DNA from: Gammaproteobacteria bacterium | GTDB taxonomy: Bacteria; Pseudomonadota; Gammaproteobacteria; HTCC5015 | Direction: 5' to 3' | Length of the DNA stretch: 64,000 nucleotides | NCBI GenBank assembly: GCA_026004975.1 | Contig: BPKE01000001.1 | Coordinates: 499,788-563,787 of the forward strand | In this document: in pieces, positions 8,317 to 17,883 of the stretch | How positions within the stretch are numbered: position 1 is the stretch's first letter | Layout: each line of letters starts with the position of its first letter | Position numbers and translations under genes: made by a program | Notes under the pieces: generated by a model | Seen by the model: the letters and a program-made list of their open reading frames with translations, nothing else | What the model was told of the DNA's origin: nothing | The model's database searches: none

Positions 8317-10125
8317 TCAATCGCGCCGCAAACGGCGGCCCAGTTCGCGCAACTGCGCCTCTTCCAGGGTCTCGCGTTCGAGCAGGCGGGCCACCCCCTC
8401 CTCGAGCAGGTCCCGGTTCTGCGACAGCAAGCCGTAGGCCCGGTCGAACTGCTGCTGGATGATCCGCTGCACGGCCCGGTCGATGCGCTCGGCGGTGGCT
8501 TCGCTGATTTCCCGCACCGCGATCGGCGCGTCACCGAGAAAACGGTTCTGGTTGCCGGCGTAGCTGACGTGGCCGAGTTCTTCGTCCATGCCGTAGCGGG
8601 TCACCATCTCGCGGGCGATGTTGGTGGCCTTTTGGAGGTCGTCCGCGGCGCCGGTGGAGATCACGCCGAACACCAGTTGCTCCGCGGCCCGGCCGCCGAG
8701 CAGCACGGCGATCTTGTCCTCGAGCTCGGGGCGGGTCATGAGATAACGGTCCTCGGTGGGCCGCTGGAGCGTGTAGCCCAGCGCCCCGATGCCGCGGGGC
8801 ACGATCGACACCTTGTGCACGGGTTCCTCCGGGCGCAACGCCATGCCCACCAGCGCATGCCCCATCTCGTGGTAGGCCACGGTGCGCCGCTCGGCTTCGT
8901 TCAGGACGCGGTTGCGTTTTTCCAGACCGGCGACGATGCGCTCCATCGCGGCGGTGAAATCCGCCTGGCTCACCGCCTCGGCGCCACGCCGCGTGGCCAG
9001 GATGGCGGCCTCGTTGACCAGGTTGGCGAGATCCGCGCCGGAGAAACCGGTGGTCATGGCCGCGACCTGCTCGAGGTCGACGTCGGGGGCGAGACGGATG
9101 CGCCGCACGTGGACCTGCAGGATCTGCAAGCGGCCGGCCTTGTCGGGGCGGTCGACGAGGATCTGGCGGTCGAAGCGGCCGGCGCGCAGCAGGGCCGGGT
9201 CGAGGATTTCGGGGCGGTTGGTGGCGGCGAGGATGATCAGGCCGCTGGTGGTGTCGAAACCGTCCATTTCCACCAAGAGCTGGTTGAGCGTCTGCTCGCG
9301 TTCGTCGTGGCCGCCCACGCCGGGCACGCTGCCGCGGGCCCGCCCCAGGGCGTCGAGCTCGTCGATGAAGATGATCGCCGGGGCGTGGGCGCGCGCCTGC
9401 TCGAACAGATCGCGCACGCGTGCGGCGCCGACGCCGACGAACATTTCCACGAACTCGGAGCCGGAGATCGAGAAAAACGGCACTTTCGCCTCGCCGGCGA
9501 CGGCCTTGGCGAGCAGGGTCTTGCCGGTGCCCGGCGGCCCGACCAGCAAAATGCCCTTGGGCATGCGCGCCCCGAGCCGCCCGTAGCGCTGGGGATCCTT
9601 GAGAAACTCCACCACCTCGACGAGCTCGGCCTTGGCCTCGTCCACGCCCGCCACGTCGGCGAAGGTCACGCCGGTGTCCTTCTCGACATACACCTTCGCC
9701 CGCGAGCGACCGATGGACATGAAGCCGCCCATGCCCTGCTTCTCGGCGAAGCGCCGGAACAGGAAGAACCAGACGCCGAAAAACACCAGCGCCGGCACCA
9801 CCCAGGAAAGCAGGTCGCGGAACCAGGTGTTCTCGACGATCCGCCCGTAGGGCACCTTGTAGCGCGACAACAGCTCGGCCAGCTCCGGCTCGACGCGCGT
9901 GGCGACGACCAGCCACTTGCCGTTTTCCGGGCTGCGCAACTTGCCGCGGATCTGCCGGTCGGTGATCCAGACCTGCTCGATGCGCTGCCGCTCGAGGTAC
10001 TCGACGAAGCGGCTGTAGGGCACCTCTAGGACGGCGTTGTACTGCAGCCAGTAATGCTGGAACAGCAGCAGCAGGCTCAGCGCCAGCAACCAGTAAGCGA
10101 CGTTCCACTCGGTCTTTTTTTCCAT
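8317..10125 (-). CDS. ftsH: ATP-dependent zinc metalloprotease FtsH
   Basis: 602-residue membrane-anchored AAA+ protease that degrades misfolded membrane proteins and regulatory substrates. Membrane segments lie at about 9-28 and 105-123, with a short periplasmic domain between. The AAA module has Walker A GPPGTGKT (196-203), Walker [10 protein letters not shown] and the SRH region ([21 protein letters not shown]). The zinc site is HEMGH (419-423). It is about 40 residues shorter than E. coli FtsH, mostly at the C-terminal tail. No rrmJ or folP neighbour is seen, so it could be a second FtsH paralogue. Its promoter looks heat-shock-like. Confidence 0.93.
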   Translation of the reverse strand: MEKKTEWNVAYWLLALSLLLLFQHYWLQYNAVLEVPYSRFVEYLERQRIEQVWITDRQIRGKLRSPENGKWLVVATRVEPELAELLSRYKVPYGRIVENTWFRDLLSWVVPALVFFGVWFFLFRRFAEKQGMGGFMSIGRSRAKVYVEKDTGVTFADVAGVDEAKAELVEVVEFLKDPQRYGRLGARMPKGILLVGPPGTGKTLLAKAVAGEAKVPFFSISGSEFVEMFVGVGAARVRDLFEQARAHAPAIIFIDELDALGRARGSVPGVGGHDEREQTLNQLLVEMDGFDTTSGLIILAATNRPEILDPALLRAGRFDRQILVDRPDKAGRLQILQVHVRRIRLAPDVDLEQVAAMTTGFSGADLANLVNEAAILATRRGAEAVSQADFTAAMERIVAGLEKRNRVLNEAERRTVAYHEMGHALVGMALRPEEPVHKVSIVPRGIGALGYTLQRPTEDRYLMTRPELEDKIAVLLGGRAAEQLVFGVISTGAADDLQKATNIAREMVTRYGMDEELGHVSYAGNQNRFLGDAPIAVREISEATAERIDRAVQRIIQQQFDRAYGLLSQNRDLLEEGVARLLERETLEEAQLRELGRRLRRD

Positions 10126-10154
10126 CTCGACCCCCTTTGCGGCCGGGCGCAGAC

Positions 10155-10184
10155 AATGTAGGGGCGGCTCGCCGCCCGGTCAAG
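10155..10184 (-). promoter_or_regulatory. ftsH promoter, sigma32-like
   Basis: On the minus strand CTTGACC is followed, after 13 nt, by CCCCTACATT. This resembles the RpoH consensus (CTTGAAA, then CCCCATNT). The same stretch also reads as TTGACC-17 nt-TACATT, a fair sigma70 promoter. It lies 30 nt upstream of the ftsH start. Confidence 0.5.
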
Positions 10185-10270
10185 CCAGGGCGCTTGAAAT
10201 CGGCCGGGGCGGGCCCAATATCCTTGCGCCCGACGTGCGTAGCCCCGAATCGACCCGAAGAGAAGCCGAA

Positions 10271-12586
10271 ATGAGCCGCCCTTTGCGCCTGCCTCAGTCG
10301 AGCCGAATCCAGAGCGCCGCCGTCATCGGCAACCACCTGCCCCGCCAGTGCGGCATCGCCACCTTCACCACGGATCTCGTCCAGTCGATCAACGACGTCG
10401 CCGGTGCGGGCACCGCCTGGACGGTGGCCATGAACGACCGCCCCGAAGGCTACGATTACCCGCCCGCGGTGCGCTTCGAAATCAACTCGCACCGCCTCGA
10501 GGAATACCGCCTGGCGGCCGAGTTCATCAACATCCATCAACCCGACGTCGTCAGCCTGCAACACGAGTACGGCATCTTCGGCGGACCGGCCGGGAGCCAC
10601 GTGCTCAGCCTGCTCGACGACCTGCAGGCGCCGGTCGTCACCACGCTGCACACCGTGCTCACCGAGCCGGCGCCGGACTACCGCAAGGTGCTGCTGCGGC
10701 TGGTCGAGCGCTCCGACCGACTGGTGGTGATGAGTCACCGGGCGGTGGACATCCTCGAATCGGTCTACGGCGTGGACCGCGGGCGGGTGGTGTACATCCC
10801 GCACGGCATTCCGGACATGCCGTTCGTCGATCCCAACTACTACAAGGAACAGTTCGGCCTGCTCGGCCGCCGCGTGCTGCTCACCTTCGGGCTGCTGTCC
10901 CAGAACAAGGGCATCGAGACGGTCATCGACGCCCTTCCCGCCGTGGTCGAGCGTTTCCCGGATGTCGTCTACATCGTGCTCGGCGCCACGCACCCCAACG
11001 TGCTGCGGCACGAGGGTGAACGCTACCGCCTCGGCCTGCAGCAGCGCGTCCGCCGCCTGGGCCTGGAAGGCCACGTGCTGTTCCAGAACCGCTTCGTGAC
11101 CCTGGAAGAATTGTGCGAGTACCTGGCCGCCGCCGACATTTACATCACGCCCTATCTGAACGCGGCCCAGATCACGTCCGGCACCCTCGCCTACGCGATG
11201 GGCACGGGCAAAGCGGTGGTTTCGACGCCGTACTGGTACGCCGAGGAGATGCTCGCCGACGACCGCGGCGTGCTGGTGCCGTTCAAGGATCCGGACGCGA
11301 TGGGACGGGCGCTGATCGAGCTCCTCGGCGACGACACCCGCCGGCATGCCATCCGCAAGCGCGCCTACGACTTCTGCCGCCAGGCGGTGTGGCGCGAGGT
11401 CGCCGCCCGCTACCTGGACGTGTTCGCCGAGGTGAAAGCCGAACGCAGCCAGCGGCCGCGGCCGGCCAAGCCTTCGCCGCGCCTGGCGCGGCAGAACGCG
11501 CTCCCGGAGCTGCCGGCGATCAAGCTCGATCACCTGCTGGCGCTGACCGACGACGCGGGCATGCTGCAGCACGCCAAGTACACCGTGCCGGACCGCCATC
11601 ACGGCTATTGCACCGACGACAACGCCCGCGCGCTCATCGTCGCCGCCCAGGCGCGGCGCCTGCTGCCCGAGCACGCCGCCGCCCTGGACCGGCTGTGCGA
11701 CCGTTACCTGGCGTTTCTCTGGCATGCCTTCGACGCCGAGCGCGGACGGTTCCGCAACTTCCTCGGTTACGACCGCCGCTGGCTGGAGGAGGAAGGCTCG
11801 GAGGACAGCCACGGGCGGGCGCTGTGGGGTCTGGGGGTGGCCGTCTCGCTGCTGGCCGACGGCCGCCAGTTGCCGCACGCGTCGACGCTCTTCAAGGCGG
11901 CGCTGCCGGCCGCCGAGCGCTTCACGGCCCTGCGCGCGACGGCCTTCGCCCTGCTCGGCATCGATGCGTATCTCGCCACCTTCTCCGGCGACAGCGAAGC
12001 GCGACGCATGCGCGCGGTGCTCGCCGAAGGGCTGTACGCCCGCTTCGAAAAAACCCGTGATCCCGCCTGGCCGTGGCCCGAGCCGGTGCTCACCTACGAC
12101 AACCCGCGGCTCGCCCAGGCGCTGATCGTCAGCGGGCCGTGGATGGGCCGCGACGACATCACCGCGCGGGGACTCGCGGCGCTGGAGTGGCTGGTCGAGC
12201 TGTGCTTCGAGGGCGACCGCTTCGTTCCCATCGGCTGCCACGGCTGGTACCCGAAGGGCGGCGTGCGGGCGCGCTTCGACCAGCAGCCGCTGGAAGCCCA
12301 GGCGATGGTCGACGCCTGCATCAGCGCCTACCGGCTCACCGGCCGGCGCCCCTGGCTGCAACGCGCCCTGGACGCCTTCAACTGGTTCCTCGGCCAGAAC
12401 GACCTCAATCTGCCGCTGTACGACGACGCCACCGGCGGCTGCCGGGACGGCCTGCAGCCGGACGGCGTCAACCAGAACCAAGGCGCCGAATCGACGCTGG
12501 CCTGGCTGCTCTCCTTGACCGCGCTGCACCGCTTCAGCGCCGACCAGGTGCTGTCCGAGAACCGCGCCGCAGAGGAGGTGCCGTGA
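10271..12586 (+). CDS. GT4 glycosyltransferase fused to a C-terminal alpha-helical barrel domain
   Basis: 771-residue two-domain protein. Residues about 1-385 are a GT-B glycosyltransferase of family GT4 (RQCGIATFTTDLV at the N-terminus, HEYGIFGGPAGSH, LLTFGLLSQNKGIETVIDAL, then ITSGTLAYAMGTGKAVVSTPY). Residues about 410-770 are mostly helical with repeated Trp/Gly/Tyr-rich turns (YTVPDRHHGYCTDDNARAL, DNPRLAQALIVSGPW, NQNQGAESTLAWL), as in six-hairpin glycosidase-like barrels. I cannot assign a reaction to that half. ATG 10271 follows GAGAAG. The stop overlaps the next gene's start by one base (TGATG). GH130 partners downstream suggest mannose-containing glycans (inference). Confidence 0.8.
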   Translation: MSRPLRLPQSSRIQSAAVIGNHLPRQCGIATFTTDLVQSINDVAGAGTAWTVAMNDRPEGYDYPPAVRFEINSHRLEEYRLAAEFINIHQPDVVSLQHEYGIFGGPAGSHVLSLLDDLQAPVVTTLHTVLTEPAPDYRKVLLRLVERSDRLVVMSHRAVDILESVYGVDRGRVVYIPHGIPDMPFVDPNYYKEQFGLLGRRVLLTFGLLSQNKGIETVIDALPAVVERFPDVVYIVLGATHPNVLRHEGERYRLGLQQRVRRLGLEGHVLFQNRFVTLEELCEYLAAADIYITPYLNAAQITSGTLAYAMGTGKAVVSTPYWYAEEMLADDRGVLVPFKDPDAMGRALIELLGDDTRRHAIRKRAYDFCRQAVWREVAARYLDVFAEVKAERSQRPRPAKPSPRLARQNALPELPAIKLDHLLALTDDAGMLQHAKYTVPDRHHGYCTDDNARALIVAAQARRLLPEHAAALDRLCDRYLAFLWHAFDAERGRFRNFLGYDRRWLEEEGSEDSHGRALWGLGVAVSLLADGRQLPHASTLFKAALPAAERFTALRATAFALLGIDAYLATFSGDSEARRMRAVLAEGLYARFEKTRDPAWPWPEPVLTYDNPRLAQALIVSGPWMGRDDITARGLAALEWLVELCFEGDRFVPIGCHGWYPKGGVRARFDQQPLEAQAMVDACISAYRLTGRRPWLQRALDAFNWFLGQNDLNLPLYDDATGGCRDGLQPDGVNQNQGAESTLAWLLSLTALHRFSADQVLSENRAAEEVP

Positions 12587-13602
12587 TGCGCGTCGCCGTG
12601 CTCGCCCCGATCGCCTGGCGCACGCCGCCGCGCCACTACGGCCCCTGGGAACGGGTGACCTCGCTGATCACCGAGGGGCTGGTCGAGGCCGGCGTGGACG
12701 TGACCCTGTTCGCGACGGCGGATTCGATCACCCGCGCCCGTCTCGAAGCGGTCTGCCCGCGCGGCTACGAGGAAGACCGCAGCCTGATCCCGAAGGTCTG
12801 GGAGTGCCTGCACATCGCCCACCTGTTCGAACAGGGCGACCGCTTCGACTTGATCCACAACCACTTCGACTTTTTGCCGCTCACCTACACCGCCATGACG
12901 CGCACGCCCGTGGTCACCACCATCCACGGCTTCTCCTCGCCGGGCATCCTGCCCGTGTACGAGAAATACAACGGCCGGGTCGCCTACGTGTCGATCAGCG
13001 ATGCGGACCGTGCGCCGACGCTCGACTACGTCGCCACGGTCCATCACGGCATCGACATCGAGGCGTTTCCCTTCAGCGCCCGACCGCAGGACTACCTGCT
13101 GTTCTTCGGCCGCATCCACCACGACAAGGGGGCACGCGAAGCGATCGAGATCGCCCGCGCCGCCGGCAAGCGGCTGGTCATGGCGGGCATCATCCAGGAC
13201 GAAGGCTATTTCCGTGAACACGTCGAGCCCGCGCTCGAACCCGGCCGCGTCGAATACATCGGCAGCGTCGGCCCCGACCGGCGCGCCGAGATCCTGGGCA
13301 ACGCCCTGGCCCTGCTGCATCCGATCAATTTCAACGAACCCTTCGGCCTTTCGGTGGTGGAAGCCATGGCCTGCGGCACGCCGGTGGTGGCTTTCGCCCG
13401 CGGCAGCATGCCGGAGTTGATCGTCGACGGCGTGACCGGCTTCCTGGTCCAAAGCGTCGAGGAAGCGGTCGCCGCCGTGGGTCGCCTGGCGTCGATCGAC
13501 CGGCGCGCCTGCCGCCGGCACGTCGAGCGGCGCTTCACGGCGCAGCGCATGGTCGACGATTACCTGCGCGTCTACGAAACCGTGCTGGCCGCGCGGCGCT
13601 GA
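12586..13602 (+). CDS. GT4 family glycosyltransferase
   Basis: 338-residue GT-B glycosyltransferase. The N-terminal Rossmann half starts MRVAVLAPIAWRTPPRHYGP. The C-terminal nucleotide-sugar half contains LLFFGRIHHDKGAREAIEIA and the EX7E-type motif NEPFGLSVVEAMACGTPVVA, the family's donor-binding signature. AGGAGG at 12573-12578 sets the ATG at 12586, one base into the preceding stop. The close spacing with the preceding GT4 and the following GH130 genes points to one oligosaccharide pathway. Donor and acceptor are not predictable from sequence. Confidence 0.88.
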   Translation: MRVAVLAPIAWRTPPRHYGPWERVTSLITEGLVEAGVDVTLFATADSITRARLEAVCPRGYEEDRSLIPKVWECLHIAHLFEQGDRFDLIHNHFDFLPLTYTAMTRTPVVTTIHGFSSPGILPVYEKYNGRVAYVSISDADRAPTLDYVATVHHGIDIEAFPFSARPQDYLLFFGRIHHDKGAREAIEIARAAGKRLVMAGIIQDEGYFREHVEPALEPGRVEYIGSVGPDRRAEILGNALALLHPINFNEPFGLSVVEAMACGTPVVAFARGSMPELIVDGVTGFLVQSVEEAVAAVGRLASIDRRACRRHVERRFTAQRMVDDYLRVYETVLAARR

Positions 13603-13634
13603 AGCGCGGCCGGCCCATTGCGGAGGAACTCGCC

Positions 13635-14573
13635 GTGTCCGACACCCCCATCGTCGAACGCTACGCGCACAACCCGATCCTCACCCGTGACGACGTCCCC
13701 TACCCGGTCGCCACCGTGCACAACGCCGGGGTGGTCAAGCACGAGGGGCGCTACATCATGCTGTTCCGCTCGCATCTCGCCAACGGCCGCTCGATCATCG
13801 GCCGGGCCGACAGCGAGGACGGCTTCCACTTCAAGGTCCATCCCCGTCCGTTCATGACGCCGGCCGAGCACGGCGTGTTCGCCGAATACGAAGCCTTCGG
13901 CGTGGAGGACCTGCGCATCTGCCCGGTCGAAGACCGCTATCTGCTGTGCTACAGCGCCTACTCGCGCCACGGTGTGCGCATCGGGCTGGCCGAGACGCGC
14001 GACTTCGAGCGCGTCGAGCGCATCGCCCTGATCACGCAAAGCGACATGCGCAACGTCGTGATCTTCCCCGAACGCATCGGCGGCCGTTACGTACGCCTGG
14101 ACCGGCCGCACTCGGAAATCACGCCGTGGTCCATCTGGATTTCCTACTCGCCGGACCTCGTGCACTGGGGCGACTCGCGGCGCATCATCGCCGCCGTGCC
14201 CTACCACTGGGACGAAATGAAGATCGGCCCGGGTGCGCCACCGATCAAGACGCCGCGCGGCTGGCTGAACATCTACCACGGCGTGTTCAACACCATGGCC
14301 GGGGCCGTCTACCGGCTGGGCGTCGCGCTGCACGACCTCAAGGATCCCAGCCGCGTGATCGCCGTGGGCGACCGCTGGATCCTCTCCCCCGAAGACCCCT
14401 GGGAAGTGAGCGGCTACGTGCCCAACGTCGTGTTCACCTGCGGCGCGGTGCCCGAACCCGACGGCAGCATCAAGCTGTACTGGGGCGGCGCCGACACCGT
14501 CATGTGCGCCGGCGTGACCCACGTCGACCGCCTGATCGAGCACTGCCTGGCGCATCCGCGCCCGGCGTTGTGA
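13635..14573 (+). CDS. GH130 family glycoside phosphorylase/hydrolase
   Basis: 312-residue five-bladed beta-propeller protein of family GH130, which includes phosphorylases and hydrolases acting on beta-mannosides. Recognition rests on NPILTRDDVPYPVATVHNAG, the GVEDLRI segment (the family's EDxR catalytic-region motif), MRNVVIFPERIGGRYVRLDR and KIGPGAPPIKTPRGWLNIYHG. The GTG start at 13635 is supported by GGAGGA at 13622-13627. It lies between a GT4 and a larger GH130 gene. A role in turning over or remodelling the glycan made by the two transferases is a reasonable inference; phosphorylase versus hydrolase cannot be decided. Confidence 0.88.
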   Translation: MSDTPIVERYAHNPILTRDDVPYPVATVHNAGVVKHEGRYIMLFRSHLANGRSIIGRADSEDGFHFKVHPRPFMTPAEHGVFAEYEAFGVEDLRICPVEDRYLLCYSAYSRHGVRIGLAETRDFERVERIALITQSDMRNVVIFPERIGGRYVRLDRPHSEITPWSIWISYSPDLVHWGDSRRIIAAVPYHWDEMKIGPGAPPIKTPRGWLNIYHGVFNTMAGAVYRLGVALHDLKDPSRVIAVGDRWILSPEDPWEVSGYVPNVVFTCGAVPEPDGSIKLYWGGADTVMCAGVTHVDRLIEHCLAHPRPAL

Positions 14574-14643
14574 GCCACGGGCGGCCTGTTAGAATCACGC
14601 CGCCCGGCCCGATTCCCTGGTTCGAGCGCGAGGGGCGAACGCG

Positions 14644-16134
14644 ATGAACACCGAAACCGGCGCTTGGCGTCCGGCGCCGCTGCGGGTGCGGCGGCGCCGC
14701 TGGAAACTCAAGCCCGACCCGACCCAGGTCATCTGCCGCCTGCACATCCCCGGCGGCCAGCCGGCGCGCATCCGCGCGCTGATCGAGCGCGTGCTGGCGC
14801 TGTCGGACGCCGAGGCGACCGAAGTGCTGGCCCACGTGCTGATCAAATTCGCCGACCGCCACCGGCACTTCAAGCGCATCCTGGAGGACCACTTCGCCCA
14901 GGTCGCCCATCTGGTGCCGCCGGAAGCGGCGGCGAACGAAACCCGTCGCCTGCTGATCGGCGCCTATTTCACCATGGAATACGCGGTGGCTTCGGCCGCC
15001 TTGTTCAACCCCTCGATGGTGCTCCACCCCGACCAGAGCGGCCTGGAGCCGGGGGCGCTGCGCTTCGTGATGAGCCTGCGCGCCGTGGGCGAGGGTCACA
15101 TTTCCTCGCTGGTGTTCCGCAGCGGGGTGATCACCGCCGGCGGCCACGTGCTGTTCGACCCGGTCAGCGACTACGTCGAGACGCCCAAACGGCGGCTCGA
15201 TCCGGAATACGACAAGGCCCTGTTCGCGCGCAAGCTGGCGGAAATGGGCGCGGCCAATGACATCACCGAGCATTTGCTCGGCCCGCTGCCGCCCCGTTTC
15301 CCGTACTCGGCCCTGGCGGCGCGCATCGAGGCGCTGTTCCGCCAGCCGCTGTTCGACGCCGCCCGCCAGGCCGAGGCGGTGCGCGCCGTGAACTGGCTGG
15401 CCCACTCGAACTACGAGGTGGACTTCAACCCACTGTTTCCGATCAGCGAGCGGGTCATCTTCCCGGTCTCCGAGGCCGAGCGCGGCGGCATCGAAGACGC
15501 CCGCTTCGTGCAGTTCTACGACGACGACGGCCAGTCGATCTACTACGCCACCTACACGGCCTACGACGGCGCGCGGATCCTGCCGCAACTGCTGGAAACC
15601 CGCGACTTCGTGCACTTCAAGGTCAGCACGCTCAACGGTCGGGCGGCCCAGAACAAGGGCATGGCGCTGTTCCCGCGCCGCATCGGCGGACGTTACGCGA
15701 TGCTCTCGCGGCTCGACGGCGAGAACAACTACGTGATGTACTCGGACAATCTGCATTTCTGGGACTATGCCTGCCTGATCCAGACGCCGCGCGAGCCCTG
15801 GGAGCTGGTCCAACTCGGCAACTGCGGCTCGCCGCTGGAAACGCACGCCGGCTGGCTGGTGATCACCCACGGCGTCGGGCCGATGCGCGAATACGCCATC
15901 GGCGCCGTCCTTCTCGACCTGGACGACCCGAGCCGCATGATCGCACGCCTGCGCCGGCCGCTGCTGGTCGCCGACGAGGCCGAACGGGAAGGTTACGTGC
16001 CCAACGTCGTCTACAGCTGCGGCGGGCTGCTGCACAACGGCGACCTCTACCTGCCCTACGCGATGAGCGACATCAGCTCCGGGCTGGTGAGCGTGCCGGT
16101 GGACGAACTGCTCGCCGCCATGGAACCGGTGTGA
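14644..16134 (+). CDS. long GH130-family protein with N-terminal helical extension
   Basis: 496-residue GH130-like protein. The propeller occupies about residues 130-490 (ISERVIFPVSEAERGGIEDARF, KGMALFPRRIGGRYAMLSRLD, HAGWLVITHGVGPMREYAIG, GYVPNVVYSCGGLL). The first 130 residues are a helical extension absent from the shorter paralogue upstream (IRALIERVLALSDAEATEVL). This build resembles the longer GH130 subgroup that includes hydrolases, but that is family recall without a search. The two GH130 copies share the GYVPNVV signature near the C-terminus. The stop overlaps the GTG start of the histidine kinase gene, so the two are translationally coupled. Confidence 0.83.
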   Translation: MNTETGAWRPAPLRVRRRRWKLKPDPTQVICRLHIPGGQPARIRALIERVLALSDAEATEVLAHVLIKFADRHRHFKRILEDHFAQVAHLVPPEAAANETRRLLIGAYFTMEYAVASAALFNPSMVLHPDQSGLEPGALRFVMSLRAVGEGHISSLVFRSGVITAGGHVLFDPVSDYVETPKRRLDPEYDKALFARKLAEMGAANDITEHLLGPLPPRFPYSALAARIEALFRQPLFDAARQAEAVRAVNWLAHSNYEVDFNPLFPISERVIFPVSEAERGGIEDARFVQFYDDDGQSIYYATYTAYDGARILPQLLETRDFVHFKVSTLNGRAAQNKGMALFPRRIGGRYAMLSRLDGENNYVMYSDNLHFWDYACLIQTPREPWELVQLGNCGSPLETHAGWLVITHGVGPMREYAIGAVLLDLDDPSRMIARLRRPLLVADEAEREGYVPNVVYSCGGLLHNGDLYLPYAMSDISSGLVSVPVDELLAAMEPV

Positions 16135-17351
16135 GCGCCGGCGTGGGCCGCCGCGCGACGCTGCTGCGTCGCGCCCTGCTCGCCGCCCAGGCCGCCGTCC
16201 TGCTGTGGGCGGCGATGCTGGGGGTCGCCGAGCTTCCGGCGGCGGCGCTGCTGCTCGCCGTCCAGGTGCTCGCCGAGCCGTGGCGGACGCGGCTCGACCG
16301 CCGGCTGGAGGCACCCTCGGCCGCGCTGGCCGGCCAGTTGCTGGCCGACACCGCCGCGCTGGTGCTGTTCTTCGCCCTGACCGGCGGCGCCGACAACCCC
16401 TTCGTGCCGCTGCTCCTGTTGCCCTTGTCGCTGGCCGCGGCCCTGCTCGAGCCGCGCTGGACGGCGGCGATCGGGGCGGCCGCGGCCCTGGGCTATTTCC
16501 TGCTGCTGTTCCAGGCCCCCGCCCGCTCCTGGTTCGACCACGGTTCTTTCGGCCACAACGCCCATCGCCTCGGCATGTGGCTGAACTTCGTCGTCTCGGC
16601 CCTGCTCATCGGCGTGCTCGTCGGCCGCGCCGCGCGCGCCTTGCTCCGCCACGAGCAGGCGCTGGCCGAAGCCCGCGAGCGGCGCCTGCGCGCCGACCGG
16701 CTGCTCGCGGTGGCGGCGGTGGCGGCCGGCACCGCCCATCGCCTGGCCACCCCGCTCGCCACCGCCCTGTTGCATCTGGACACCCTGCGCCGCCGCGGCG
16801 GATCCCCGCGCGCGGCCGAACTGGACGCGGCGATCGAGCCCCTGCAACGCTGCCGGCGCTTGCTCGACGAGCTGGTGAGCGCGGCCCGCGGCGCGCGCGT
16901 CACGCCGACGCGGCACCCACGGCCGGCCGCCTGGCTCGGCGAACGCCTGGCGGCGTGGCGCGCGCAGCATCCGCGGCTCGCCGTCACGGCTCGCATCGAC
17001 CCCGCGCTCGAGCCGACGCGGCTGGCCTGCGACGAGACCCTGGAACAGGCCCTGGACGAGCTGGCCGACAACGCGGCCGCCGCCGGCGCCCGCCGCCTGG
17101 AACTCGAAGCCGTGCGGCACGGCGACTGGCTGCAATTGCGGCTCGAAGACGACGGCCCCGGCATGGAGGCCGAGCGGCGCGACCGGGCCGCTTGCGGGCT
17201 GCCCTCGGCGCGGGGTGGACTGGGTCTCGGCCTGCTGTTGGCGCAGGCGGCCATCGACCGCTTCGGCGGCCGACTGCACCTCGCGGACGGCCGCAAGGGC
17301 CTGCGCGTGGACATCGCGCTGCCGCTGACCGAGGACGACGCCGATGCCTGA
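16131..17351 (+). CDS. regB: RegB/PrrB/ActS-type redox sensor histidine kinase
   Basis: 406-residue membrane kinase. About six hydrophobic segments fill residues 10-180. Between them is GGADNPF (85-91), the GGxxNPF motif that in RegB-type sensors binds ubiquinone. The phospho-acceptor H203 lies in TAHRLATPLAT. The ATPase domain has the N box (LDELADNAAAAG) and G boxes (EDDGPGMEA, GGLGLGLLLAQ). It starts with GTG overlapping the stop of the long GH130 gene and overlaps regA by 8 nt. The histidine motif departs from the usual HELGTPL. Redox sensing is inferred from the family. Confidence 0.88.
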   Translation: MSAGVGRRATLLRRALLAAQAAVLLWAAMLGVAELPAAALLLAVQVLAEPWRTRLDRRLEAPSAALAGQLLADTAALVLFFALTGGADNPFVPLLLLPLSLAAALLEPRWTAAIGAAAALGYFLLLFQAPARSWFDHGSFGHNAHRLGMWLNFVVSALLIGVLVGRAARALLRHEQALAEARERRLRADRLLAVAAVAAGTAHRLATPLATALLHLDTLRRRGGSPRAAELDAAIEPLQRCRRLLDELVSAARGARVTPTRHPRPAAWLGERLAAWRAQHPRLAVTARIDPALEPTRLACDETLEQALDELADNAAAAGARRLELEAVRHGDWLQLRLEDDGPGMEAERRDRAACGLPSARGGLGLGLLLAQAAIDRFGGRLHLADGRKGLRVDIALPLTEDDADA

Positions 17352-17880
17352 GCCCGCCGACCTGCTGCTCGTCGACGACGATCCCGCCTACGCCCGCGCG
17401 CTCGCCGCGGCGCTGGCCGCACGCGGCCGCCGTCTCGAGTGGGCGGCCGACGCCGACGCGGCCTGCCGCCTCGCCGGCGGGCGGGTCTACCGCGGCGTGC
17501 TGGTCGATCTGCGCCTGGGTGAAGACAACGCCCTGCGCTGCCTGCCGGACTTGCGCCGCGCGCAACCCGAGGCCTGCATCCTCATCGTGACCGGCTACGC
17601 GAGCATCGCCACCGCGGTGGCGGCGATCAAGGCCGGCGCGGACGACTATCTGTGCAAGCCGGTGGACGTGGAAACCCTGCTGGCGAAACTCGGCGGCGCG
17701 GGTCGGGCCGACCGCGCGCCGCCGCCCGGGCCGCGGCCCTCACCGCGGCGGCTGGAATGGGAGTACATCCAGGCGGTGCTGGCCGCCAACGGCGGCAACG
17801 TTTCGGCCACCGCGCGGGAACTCGGCATGCACCGGCGCACCTTGCAGCGCAAGCTCGCCAAGCGGCCGGTGCGCCGCTGA
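17344..17880 (+). CDS. regA: RegA/PrrA/ActR-type response regulator
   Basis: 178-residue regulator. The receiver domain (1-120) has the acidic pair in LLLVDDDPAYA, phospho-acceptor D55 in VDLRLG, and the T/K switch residues in IVTGYAS and LCKPVD. A short proline-rich linker leads to a Fis-type helix-turn-helix (about 135-178: GNVSATARELGMHRRTLQRKL), the RegA/PrrA/ActR layout. It overlaps regB by 8 nt and ends 3 nt before a convergent gene. RegBA systems control respiration, carbon fixation and redox-related genes. Target genes here are unknown. Confidence 0.9.
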   Translation: MPEPADLLLVDDDPAYARALAAALAARGRRLEWAADADAACRLAGGRVYRGVLVDLRLGEDNALRCLPDLRRAQPEACILIVTGYASIATAVAAIKAGADDYLCKPVDVETLLAKLGGAGRADRAPPPGPRPSPRRLEWEYIQAVLAANGGNVSATARELGMHRRTLQRKLAKRPVRR

Positions 17881-17883
17881 AGG

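Noticed and set aside
12073-12585. A long N-terminal extension of the second GT4 protein
   Set aside because: The extension is the preceding gene read in another frame. AGGAGG and the conserved MRVAVLAP start fix the gene at 12586.
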